Program-made: the position numbers and the translations under genes
In this document: piece by piece, positions 55,217 through 64,000 of the stretch
Layout: every line of letters begins with the position of its first letter
Position numbering within the stretch: the first letter of the stretch is position 1
The notes under the pieces: model-generated
What the model was told of the DNA's origin: nothing
The model's input: only the letters and a program-made list of their open reading frames with translations
The model's database searches: none
Assembly: GCA_001599915.1 (NCBI GenBank)
Contig: BCIG01000021.1
Coordinates: forward strand, 516,536 to 580,535
Direction: 5' to 3'
Length of the DNA stretch: 64,000 nucleotides
From: Symbiotaphrina buchneri
Taxonomy: Eukaryota > Ascomycota > Symbiotaphrinales > Symbiotaphrinaceae

Positions 55217-58200
55217 TTAATTACTGTTCTGCGTGGCATGAATCGCCGCCACACTGCCCATACCGCGCATATACGACGCGCCCTTCGCAATTCCATTCAC
55301 GACCGTCTCCAGGACTCCGTCTGGCTGACCAGGGGCACCCCACCCACCGCCTCCGGGCGTCAGGATAACCATACGATCGCCCTTCTGGGCCTGGATTGAG
55401 TTCTTCGGGCCGAGGTTGATGACGCGGTCCTCGCCATTCTTCATCTTCTTGACAAACAAGTTCAAGCCCGTGGCGCCATCGCTGCCACCATGCAGACCAT
55501 AAGGCGAGTGGACACGGCGGTCAGAGAGGATCGCCGCGGAGAGGGGTTCGCGGAACTCGATGTCCCGGATACAGCCTTCGCCGCCCTTGAAGAGCCCATC
55601 TCCACCGCTCCCGCTCCGCAGGCTGAACTCGCGCAGCAGGCACGGGTAGCGGCGCTCGAAGATCTCGCAGTCCGTGATGCGCGTGTTGGTCATGTGGACG
55701 TGCACGCCAGAGGTGCCGTGCCAGCCGGGCCCGGCGCCGGCGCCGCCCGCCAGCGTCTCGTAGTAGCCGTAGCCCGGGGTGTAGGTGCCGTCGGCGGCGA
55801 GTTTGGAGCTCTTGCCGAAGGTCAGGTTGTTCAAGCAGCCCTGGCTGGCGGCGCAGGCGTCGAAGGCGCGCAAGATCACGTCCGTCACGCGCTGAGACGT
55901 CACGCAGTTGCCGCCGACCACGGCCGCCTCGGCACTGGGCGACAGGATCGTGCGTGCCGGCATGATCACGTTGATGGGCGTTAGGCACCCTTGATTCAGC
56001 GGGATGTCCTCTTTGACGAGACACCGTAGCACGTAGATGATGGCGGAGTACGTCACGGATGTGGGCGCGTTGGTGCTGCCGTAGACCTCGGGCCCGGTGC
56101 CCGTGAAGTCGAAGTCGGCCGTGCCTTGCTCGCCGTTGATGGTGATCTTGAGCTTGATCGGGCTGCCGTCGTCCATGTGGTCGATGGCTTCCATTGGCTG
56201 CCCGTTGAAGCGCTTGTAGGTGTCCTTGAGCAGCCGGCGTACGGCGACCTCGGCGTTGTCTTGGATGGCTTTCATGTAAAACTGCGGGTGTATCGTTAGT
56301 TAAGTACTCGTGTGCAGTTGCGGGACGAATTACGACTTACCAGAACAGTGTCCAGACCATATTCCTTGACCAATTGTCCGATGAGGTTGATGCCCTTCTG
56401 GTTGGCTCCAGTCTGCGCGCGCAGATCCGCCAGGTTATCTGACAAGTTGCGGGCACCACTGCAGCCAGGATACTGCGCCGGCTTCTCCAGCAGATGCTCT
56501 CTCATGGCCTCCTCATTGAACTGGCCGCCCTCGACGAGCTTCACCGATTCAATAGCCGCGCCTTCCTGCCACAGCTCGGTCGAGTTGGGAGGAAGCGACC
56601 CGGCAGAGATTCCGCCGATGTCGGCATGGTGGCCTCTCGAGGCGACGTAGAAAACGATCTTTCCGTCCTTGAAGAAGGGAGTGATGACGGTGATGTCGGG
56701 AAGATGGGTGCCACCGCAGACTTGAAATGGTTAGCATGGCAATATATTGCATGGGACGACAAGCTTACTTGGATGGTTCGAGACGAGCACGTCGCCTTCC
56801 TTGAGCTTGCCTTTCCAGTGCTCGTGCTGCCAGAGCACAGCATACTGCATACTGCCCAGATGGACCGGGACGTGAGGTGCTGGACAAGCATGTTTAGCTC
56901 TTGAATCGCATACTGAGAATGTGGACACTCACCATTAGCCACAAGCCTTCCATCCTCCGAAAAGAGCGCGCAGGAAAAGTCAAGGCGCTCCTTGATGTTT
57001 GTGCTAACACTCGTCTTCTGCAACGTACGACCCATCTGCTCCGCAATACCCATAAACCGATGTCCAAACACCGACAACTGCACCGGGTCCACGACGCGCG
57101 TAGGCTGCCTTGTCAGCGACGTCGTCGAGCCGATATCGATGACAATGTGCTTGGCCAGTGTCGTCGCCGTCGCCTCAGGCGTGATGAGGATCGTCTGCGT
57201 GTTATCGATGATCATCGCCGGCCCGCGGATCTGATCGCCCGGCGAAAGCGAGCCGAGCAGATATACGGGCGTCGCCTGCCAGCCCAAATGCTCGAAGTAG
57301 ACTTGCTTGACGACCTCGACCGCCTCAGCCGATGCAGCGCGCCTTGCCAGCGTCGCCATCTCCTGCGCAGGTGAGCTCGCGCCTTCCGCACCGCTGCTCT
57401 TCCCGGTGGCGTGCACGCGCACGTCGCCCACATACACTTCACGCGGCATAGTAAAGCCGAACTCCTGCTTGTGGCGCTCGATGAACTTCGTCGCAAAATC
57501 CCAGCCGCCGTCGTCCGACTGAGCGATCATCATCAGAGTGTCGGAGCCCTCGTAGTGCATGTGCAGGTACAGCTCGTACGCGCTCTCGGCCTGCTCGTCC
57601 AGCCCCTGGCTCTGCAGCTCGGCCTCGGCCTTGGCGCGCAGCTCGGCGGCCGTTTGCTGGATCTGCGGCAGCGTCTGCTCGTTGAAGGCGCATGCTAGGG
57701 GCGCTTGTACCTCCGACACGATGTCCGCGAGTGCCATGCCGTAGGCGGACAGGATGGAGCTGAAGCGGTGCATGATCACGCGGCCGATACCCAGAGATGC
57801 GGCGATGGAGCAGGCATGTTGTCCACCGGCACCGCCGAAGACGGCGAGGTCGTGGTGCGCCGCGTCGTGGCCACGAGCTTCTGTCAGTGTCCGAATAGGC
57901 CGGCACATGGCCTCGTTGGCGACGCGCAGGAATCCCAACGCCACATCTTCGGGGGTGAGCGTCGCAGCACCGGGCGGCAGGCCAGTGTTAATCTCGGAGC
58001 AGAGCTCGTCGAAGAGCTTGCGGGTGATGGCAACATCCAACGGTTCCTTCTCGCTCTCGCCGAAGATCTTGGGGAAGTACTCGGGGACCAGCCGGCCGAG
58101 GAAGAGGTTGGCATCGGTCACCGTGAGTGGACCTCCTTTGCGGTAGGAAGCAGGGCCGGGATGTGCGCCAGCGCTTTCGGGTCCGACCTTAAATAGCCCG

Positions 58201-59439
58201 TTGGACCAGAAGAGCCGGGAGCCTCCGCCCGCCGCGACGGTGTTGATGTCAAGCTGTGGTGTTTGCAGGGCAATTCCTGCCGTCGTCGTCTCGAAGACGT
58301 GTTCGTATGCGCCGGCATACCGGGAGACATCTATCAAGGACAAAATCATCAGTAATCAAGCCCGGATTGCAAAGGTAGCTATCTTACCGGTTGAGGTACC
58401 ACCCATGTCGAAACCAATAACGGGCTTCGCAGAGTCTTTGTCGTAGGAAGTCTGTGAGTATCCGACCACACCACCCGCGGGCCCCGATAATATAGCCTTA
58501 AGTCCAGAGAACTTGCGGTAGTCTACAAGACCGCCATCGCTCTGCATGAAGTCGCATCGTGTAGTTTTGGCGTCTTCCAGATGTCCGATGAAGCCCTTTC
58601 GGAAGCCCTCGATGTACTGTTGTGTAAGCGGTGTAAGGTATGCGTCGGCGGTTGCGGACTGGCCACGGGGCGCCATCTTGATCTGTGATGTGTAAGCCCT
58701 GAAGTCCGCGAATGCTAGTGAAGAGCTTTACCATAGGCTGCAGCACTGAGCTGACAGACACGCTCATGCCCATATCCTTCGCTATCTGGGCGACGGCGAG
58801 CTCGTGCTCAGGGTATGTATAACTGTGCATGAAGCACACACTAACACTGCGGAAGCCCTCATCATAGAGCCCCTGGACCTGCTTGCGCACAGTCTGCAAG
58901 TCCGGTTTGCGCAGCACGCGCACCACTTCCTTGGACAACCCCAGCGTGAGCGCCGGGTCCGAAGTCACATCGACGACCTTCTTCTCAGGGTCCTCGGTGA
59001 AGCCTTCCAGTGTCACGCGCTCGTCCACCTCGACCACCTTCTCGTACAGCACGCCCGGCTTCGCAACCGTCAGGTCGAAGATGTCCGGCCGCGCCTGGTT
59101 GCCGATCACCAGCAGGTCCCGGAAGCCCTTGGTGATCAGCAGCGCCGAGCGCTCGCCCTTGCGCTCCAGCAGCGCGTTGGTCGCGACCGTCGTGCCCATG
59201 CGGATGCTCGACACAGACGAGAGGTCGATCGGCTCGCCGCGCGGAAGCGATACGCCATGTGCGAGCTCAAGCACCCGCCTGATGCCCTCGGTTGGGGCAT
59301 CGGCGTAGTTGGCGGGGTCGACGGAAAGGAGTTTGAGGATGATGTCGTCGTCGCGCCCGGGGATGATGGCGTGGATGTCGGTGAAGGTGCCGCCCCGGTC
59401 GATGGCGATGCGGATGCCCTTCGTTGTTGGATTGCCCAT
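55217..59439 (-). CDS. 5-Oxoprolinase / hydantoinase (HyuA-HyuB fusion)
   Basis: ATP-dependent ring-opening hydrolase of lactams, 5-oxoproline to glutamate in the classic case. The N-terminal HyuA half has [57 protein letters not shown] (across an intron) and [20 protein letters not shown]. The HyuB half has [33 protein letters not shown] (across an intron), [16 protein letters not shown] and [14 protein letters not shown]. Five short introns are all phase-correct, total about 1,300 residues, full length. Housekeeping OXP1-type enzymes exist in fungi, but here it lies between two FAD hydroxylases and a decarboxylase, so a specialised substrate (lactam or hydantoin from a heteroaromatic) is worth considering. 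Frame intact. Confidence 0.92.
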
Positions 59440-60156
59440 CTTGCTTGAAGGGTACAGCTACTACTGTACTGTGTTGACGGGTATCTTGGGTATCTTGGGT
59501 TGAGACAGGAGCAGCAGCAGCAGCTTGTGACGAGTATCTTAAAGACGAGTATCGGAAAGAGAAGCCTATCGATAAGCGGACCCCGCCTGCATCCAGGGTC
59601 TCGAGCTGCTGGCGCCTGGACGCCATGACCCTGGGTTACGGGGCTGGGCTGTCTGTATCCGCCCTCTGTAGCGCCCCGAGGAAGAGAAGGTGTGCGTCGG
59701 GTTCGCATCCCTAGACTGCTAGTGCAGCGGGCCGCGGGAACAAGTAGCCGCCTTGGCCGAGGAGCTTTACGAAGGTTAGGGCTAGGATGTCTGTAGCCGA
59801 AGCACAGCAACCCCAACAAGAACGCCAACTACGCCTATACCAATAGGGAAAGGCTGAATGATAAGAAAAGGCGCCTATGGCTCAGGGCCTGGACCCTTGT
59901 TTTGTGGCTCTCGATTTGATGATACAGGACCAGGCCTAAGATATTCCTAATTCACCCGTTTCCCACCTACCGGTACCCTACTGTTTTCGTGGTTGCCCCG
60001 GTGTCCAACAAGCAAGCTGAAAGGGTTCCCGCAAGTCAACATTGAATCACAATTTGTATGACCTCTAACGCGTTGCAGCAAGACAGAATATGTGAGAAAG
60101 GCTTTTTATTAATGATCATAAATTCGGATATATAGCTTTCCCATCAGAGCATCCGC
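59440..60156. other. Upstream region of the oxoprolinase
   Basis: 717 bases between two minus-strand genes. GTATCTTGGG is repeated in tandem at about 59480-59500, and ACGAGTATC occurs twice near 59530-59552. It holds the oxoprolinase promoter. A minus-strand open frame here overlaps the oxoprolinase 5' end and is not called. Confidence 0.5.
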
Positions 60157-61278
60157 TCATGAACCACCCTCATGCAAATGCAAAACATTAACCGCATTCC
60201 CGCCCATAATCTTCTGATACCCCTGCCCATCGCCAAACGCATCCCGCGCAGCCTTCTCATTCAGCGTGACACAGGGCCACTCCTTCATGGGCCGCACCGG
60301 GTTAAAGAACGGATGATCCGTGCCAAACATCACTCTCTCGACTCCACTCGCATCCACCGCCGCCTTCAAGCCCACCTGATCGAAAATGACTCCATCCAAG
60401 AATATATTCTTCCTCAGCACCTCCCAGATGGTCTGACGCTGGTCGTTCAGCTTCCCCTCAGCCTCCCACTTGCGATCATGCTCAATGCAAGCCTCAATCC
60501 TGCCCGCCAGGAACGGGAGCGTGCCACCACTATGCGCCACGATCATCTGCAGCTGCGGCACGGCGGCGAACGCGCCGGAGAGGAACATGCGCGCCAGCGC
60601 AATCGTCGTCTCCACCGTGAACCCGATCGAGAGCGGCAGGATCTGGCCGTAGTCCGACCCGCGGCACCCCCACACGTCCGAGGGCAGCCCGTAGTTGGGA
60701 TGCAGGAATATCGGCAGCCCCGCGTCTGCCAGCGCGGCGTATATAGGCAGGAGTTTTGGATCGTCGAGGCCGGATCCTAGCCCGCCTGTGCCCATCACGA
60801 TGCCCCGCGCGTACCGCAGCGTCTTCAACCGCCGGATCTCCTCGAGCACGACGGGTTCGGGCGCGCTGAGTGGGAGCGCGCCGAAGAAGTATAGGCGCCC
60901 CGGGTACTGGGCGCAGAGGTCGTTGGTCGAGTCGTTCAGCGTGACGGCCACGGCGCCGGCTTCAGCGGGTGGCAGGAAGTCGATCCAGGGGTTGCCGAGC
61001 GAGAGGACGGAGATGTCGATGCCGTGCGCGTCCATGAACGCGATCTTCTCCGAGACTTCGTAGAAGAAGGGCTTGAGCGGCCGGCCCGGGGGAGTGCTGC
61101 TGGCGCTGCCATTGCTGTGGGTGTTCTGCGGCGTGCGGTTGCAGAGACATAGCTCGTTGGAGGGCGGGAAGGCTTTGACGAAGGGCACTTCGCTGCGCTT
61201 CTTGAGCAGGTCGATGTAGTATGGCGGGTACAGATGTGAATGCACGTCGACGACGGGCACTTTTCGTGATGCGCTCAT
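60157..61278 (-). CDS. ACMSD-type amidohydrolase, probable decarboxylase
   Basis: Amidohydrolase_2 fold, the family of aminocarboxymuconate-semialdehyde, dihydroxybenzoate/salicylate and isoorotate decarboxylases: non-oxidative, metal-dependent. Metal ligands are visible: VVDVHSHLYPP (HxH), PIFLHPNYGLPS, IVAHSGGTLPFLAGRIE and VMFGTDHPFFNP (Asp). Single exon. The start at 61278 (MSASRKVPVVDVHSH) gives 373 residues, normal length. The frame extends to 61428 and that extension looks like a mitochondrial presequence (SLLPSLPRGFRWKASRFTIA), so a longer form is possible. Divergent from the second FAD monooxygenase. The pair decarboxylase plus hydroxylase argues for catabolism of an aromatic acid. 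Substrate unproven. Confidence 0.88.
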   Translation of the reverse strand: MSASRKVPVVDVHSHLYPPYYIDLLKKRSEVPFVKAFPPSNELCLCNRTPQNTHSNGSASSTPPGRPLKPFFYEVSEKIAFMDAHGIDISVLSLGNPWIDFLPPAEAGAVAVTLNDSTNDLCAQYPGRLYFFGALPLSAPEPVVLEEIRRLKTLRYARGIVMGTGGLGSGLDDPKLLPIYAALADAGLPIFLHPNYGLPSDVWGCRGSDYGQILPLSIGFTVETTIALARMFLSGAFAAVPQLQMIVAHSGGTLPFLAGRIEACIEHDRKWEAEGKLNDQRQTIWEVLRKNIFLDGVIFDQVGLKAAVDASGVERVMFGTDHPFFNPVRPMKEWPCVTLNEKAARDAFGDGQGYQKIMGGNAVNVLHLHEGGS

Positions 61279-61885
61279 TTTGGTGGTGGTTGTGGTGTGG
61301 AGCGATGCAATTGTGAAACGGCTGGCTTTCCAGCGAAAGCCCCGAGGAAGGGATGGCAACAATGACCGCGCCAGCGTAGGGAAGCTAGATGTTGGAGCTT
61401 GAATTCGGTCCTGAGATCTCCCTATCATCGATTAGAGAAAAAGGATGTCATAGGCCTAGACTCCGATGCTGCTGATAACAATGGTCGATCTTCCTCCTAG
61501 AGGGGTCGCGCCTGGACCGTCCGCATTTCGCGAATGCGCTTGCATGCATGCGCGATCAGCAGCGCATGTAGATATCCGACACTAACCTCCCTTACTACTC
61601 AGTCTCGGCCACGCATGCTTGGTCCGATACCATCAGTCTGCTGCGGGAAATGTCCGTGTCCTACTACAGCGGGCCTCCGAAGGCAATCGATTGATCCATT
61701 TGTGGCATGCTCAGTTGGATGGCAACAACTCGCTTGCACTAAGCATAGGAGGCAGGCATAGTGCGAGATATAAGGGCGAGATTCTTAAAACTCCAAACTC
61801 TGAGATCGCCAGGCCAGCAGATCAGTGCTCCATTCTGCTTTTATTACTCAGAGGCTCCCACCGATAAGGACATCTTCGACATCTC
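61279..61885. promoter_or_regulatory. Divergent promoter, decarboxylase / second FAD monooxygenase
   Basis: About 600 bases (450 if the longer decarboxylase start is used). Purine-rich and GCATGC-like words occur near 61540-61555. No gene was seen. Confidence 0.5.
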
Positions 61886-63255
61886 ATGGGAAGCATGCCT
61901 CACCCCATCGAGCCCTCCGCGCCCCTCAAAGTCGCCGTCATCGGCGCCGGCATAGGCGGTCTCGCGCTCTGCATCGGCCTGCTGCGCGAAAATGTGCCCT
62001 TCACGCTCTACGAGGCGGCGACCGAGTTCAGCGCCGTGGGTGCAGGCGTCGGGCTGGGGCCCAACGCCATCCGGGCCATGGGCCTGATCGACGAGCGGCT
62101 GGTGCCGCTGTACCACGGCATCTCGTCCGGGAACCTGACGCCCAACAAGGAGCACGTCATGTTCGACGCGCTGTACGCCGAGGAGGGCTTCGGGGAGAAG
62201 CGCGGCTGGAAACCCGCCCCCTATGGCGCGCCCTGCTACCTCCGCACCAGCGCCCACCGCGTCGATCTCCTGAATATCATGACCAGCCTGATCCCGATGG
62301 AGAACGTGCGGTTCAACAAGCGCGTCAAGAGCATGACGCAGCTGGAGGACAAGGTCGTCGTGGAGTTCGAGGACGGCGAGGTCGTTCAGGCCGCGGCCGT
62401 GGTGGGCTCCGACGGCGTCAAGGGTCCGACCCGCGCTGCGGTGCTGGGCGACAAGTATCCCGACCAGGTGCAGGCCACCTACAGCGGGAAATACGTCTAC
62501 CGCTCCATCATCCCCATGAAGGACGCTATTGAGATCATCGGCGAGCAGAACGCAGGCGACGCTCGCAGCTTCCTCGGCCATAACGTTAATTTTATCACGT
62601 TTCCCATCTCCCGCGGCACCCAGTGCAACCTGGTTGCTTTCAAGTGGGACGATAAGCCCTGGACGCATGATCAGTGGACGAAGAAGGTCAGCCGCGAGGA
62701 GATGCTCGCAGACTTTGAGACGGGAGTCGATAAGCGGCTGGTGAAACTGCTCGACGTAAGTTGCAAAATCACCCTCCGACACCCGTCTTTGCTCCTGAGC
62801 AATGCTAATACCCTGGGCAGTGGGCAGTCCCGCTCCAATGGTCTCTCCATCACCACATGAACACCCCCATCTACTACAACCATCGAATCTGCCTCCTCGG
62901 GGACTCAGCACACGCAACGACGCCGCACCAAGCCTCCGGTGCCGGCCAATGCATCGAAGACGGGTTGATCCTCTCCAAGCTCCTCGGGCTCGTCAAGCAA
63001 CCAAAGCAGATTGAGGCCGCGTTCGCAGTGTATGACTCTATCCGGAGGCCACGGGCGCAGAAGGTGGTCAAGACCAGCCAGGAAGCTGGACGGTTGTATA
63101 CTTTTGGGGACCCGGAGGCAGGAGAGGATATGGAGAAGATCGTGGAGAACCTTAATAACCGCTTCTTGTGGATCTGGGAACATGACCTTGAAGGAGATGT
63201 TAAGAAGGCAGAATCGGAGTTTAGGGCTCGGGCAGTGGAGGCGAAGCTGGCGTGA
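61886..63255 (+). CDS. FAD-dependent monooxygenase, salicylate-hydroxylase-like (second copy)
   Basis: Class A flavin hydroxylase. The FAD motif is VAVIGAGIGGLALCIGLL, then VGAGVGLGPNAIRAMGLIDE, which is more typical of salicylate 1-monooxygenase than the first copy. RTSAHRVDLLNIM is the DG/RxDL block, followed by VVGSDGVKGPTR. One intron (62757-62819) joins KRLVKLLD to WAVPLQWSLHHH. The ribityl motif is RICLLGDSAHATTPHQASGA, then GQCIEDGLILSKLL. Ends RARAVEAKLA. About 435 residues. Only moderately similar to the first copy, so likely a different step. Frame intact. Confidence 0.9.
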
Positions 63256-63791
63256 TGTTGTGGTGCTTTTCTAGAATTATGTTTAATGTACTGTTGGGGT
63301 CTGTCTTTGGCTATGGAGCATGTGAAGAAGTCGGAGAACAAGGCATTGAACATATGTAATGCACAACTGTATAGAGCATAGCTTGAGAATCATTGTTTCT
63401 GGTACTATAGTGCGTAAGGCCCAGATCTTCTATTGTTGCAATCCCCCGAGTTGTCAAGTTTTCCGAATTTTCTAAGTGTGCGCCTTCGGAGGGGAAATTT
63501 GGACTTTGGATCTGCAGTACGCAGTTATTGAGCAGGCACAATTTCTAAACACACAAAGGCCTTGATAGAATTCCATTCCCAAAAACAGAATCGTCTTCCC
63601 GCTTGTTTCCAAGGTTCTACTCCAAATAATTTATACACATGACGACCGCTGGACAGAGAGTCTTCTGCAACACACAATACTCTCCTCCTCTACCCAACAC
63701 AAAAGAAAATTCTAGGCTCTCCTGACCTTCCCCATTCTCTCAGCAACTCCCCATCCCTAGCTTCCCACAAGAGTGGTAGGGCTCCCAGCAC
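63256..63791. other. 3' intergenic region
   Basis: 536 bases between convergent gene ends; AT-richer, with no gene or repeat recognised. Confidence 0.5.
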
Positions 63792-64000
63792 TCAAAACCG
63801 GAACAAGCCACCCTTCGCACGAATCGACTGGCCCTTCCACATAAAGAGTCCAATTCCAATCGGGAACAGGGCAACAGGCAGAAGTGCAAAGACGATATAC
63901 GGCACCTAGAAGGAGCATGACGGGGTCCGGGTTTGGCGGCAGAATCGACGGCCTCGCCGGCGGGGAGCCAATGGGCGGGCCGGACGCGAAGGCGGTGGCC
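63792..64000 (-). CDS. MFS transporter, C-terminal fragment (gene continues beyond window)
   Basis: The last exon on the minus strand reads VPYIVFALLPVALFPIGIGL, FMWKGQSIRAKGGLFRF and stops at 63792-63794. This closely matches the C-terminus of the transporter at 51100-52938, so a DHA1-type paralogue starts right of the window. Upstream, AFASGPPIG is legible near 63970-64000. An intron boundary (CTAG) lies just before VPYIV at about 63910. Only about 60 residues are visible. Confidence 0.72.

Noticed and set aside
55490-55984. 164-codon plus-strand frame inside the oxoprolinase
   Set aside because: Antisense shadow of the HyuB half, which is conserved throughout.
58804-59448. 214-codon plus-strand frame over the HyuA start
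   Set aside because: Antisense shadow; Arg/His/Asp-rich and without family signal.
51100-64000. Identity with the nicotinate (hxn) catabolic cluster of Aspergillus
   Set aside because: The window lacks the nicotinate hydroxylase, ene-reductase and amidase genes expected there; only the flavin hydroxylase and MFS classes overlap.

Overview
The window is nuclear DNA of a filamentous ascomycete, most likely an Aspergillus-like member of the Eurotiales. The evidence is gene style: many GT-AG introns of about 50-70 nt, Zn2Cys6 and fungal-specific regulators, MFS pumps, tyrosinase, a TauD/Jlp1-type dioxygenase, and CSC1/RSN1, 5-oxoprolinase and sulfide:quinone oxidoreductase genes of fungal type. 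The species call is inference. No rRNA, tRNA, CRISPR array or intact transposon was recognised. Most of the window looks accessory: catabolism, transport and secondary-metabolism-like genes, with a few housekeeping-like genes around 37-44 kb.

Left third. A serine carboxypeptidase, cut by the window edge, is followed by a small catabolic-looking group: Zn2Cys6 regulator, ACS/Dal5-type MFS permease, and a divergent cyclase-family hydrolase. CCGG-rich dyads lie in their promoters. Next come a DHA1 MFS pump, a Fungal_trans_2-like regulator, an uncharacterised protein, a wax-synthase-like acyltransferase, a broken SDR, a membrane-anchored tyrosinase, a stretch of decayed repeats, a broken small protein, an APH-type kinase and a TauD/Jlp1-type dioxygenase.

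Middle. A Cys-rich uncharacterised protein precedes a trio that resembles a piece of a secondary-metabolite locus without its synthase: MFS pump, stand-alone enoyl reductase and Zn2Cys6 regulator. Then come a CSC1/RSN1 osmosensitive channel, mitochondrial sulfide:quinone oxidoreductase, a small mitochondrial-like protein, a UPF0029/IMPACT protein, a bZIP regulator and an uncharacterised protein.

Right end (48-64 kb). A Zn2Cys6 regulator, DHA1-type MFS transporter, salicylate-hydroxylase-type FAD monooxygenase, ATP-dependent 5-oxoprolinase/hydantoinase, ACMSD-type amidohydrolase/decarboxylase, a second FAD monooxygenase and a second, closely related MFS transporter sit side by side. This reads as a catabolic cluster for an aromatic or N-heteroaromatic acid, possibly with an ATP-dependent lactam-opening step. 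I consider it the best candidate for an undescribed system here.

A recurring oddity is that about eight genes have one small lesion in an otherwise well-preserved reading frame: a 1-nt shift, an in-frame TAG, or a splice-phase clash. All four Zn2Cys6/Fungal_trans regulators are affected, while most transporters and large enzymes are clean. Whether this is pseudogenisation, unusual splicing or sequence error cannot be decided from the sequence alone. Splice sites were placed by eye from GT/AG signals, reading phase and protein-family continuity.
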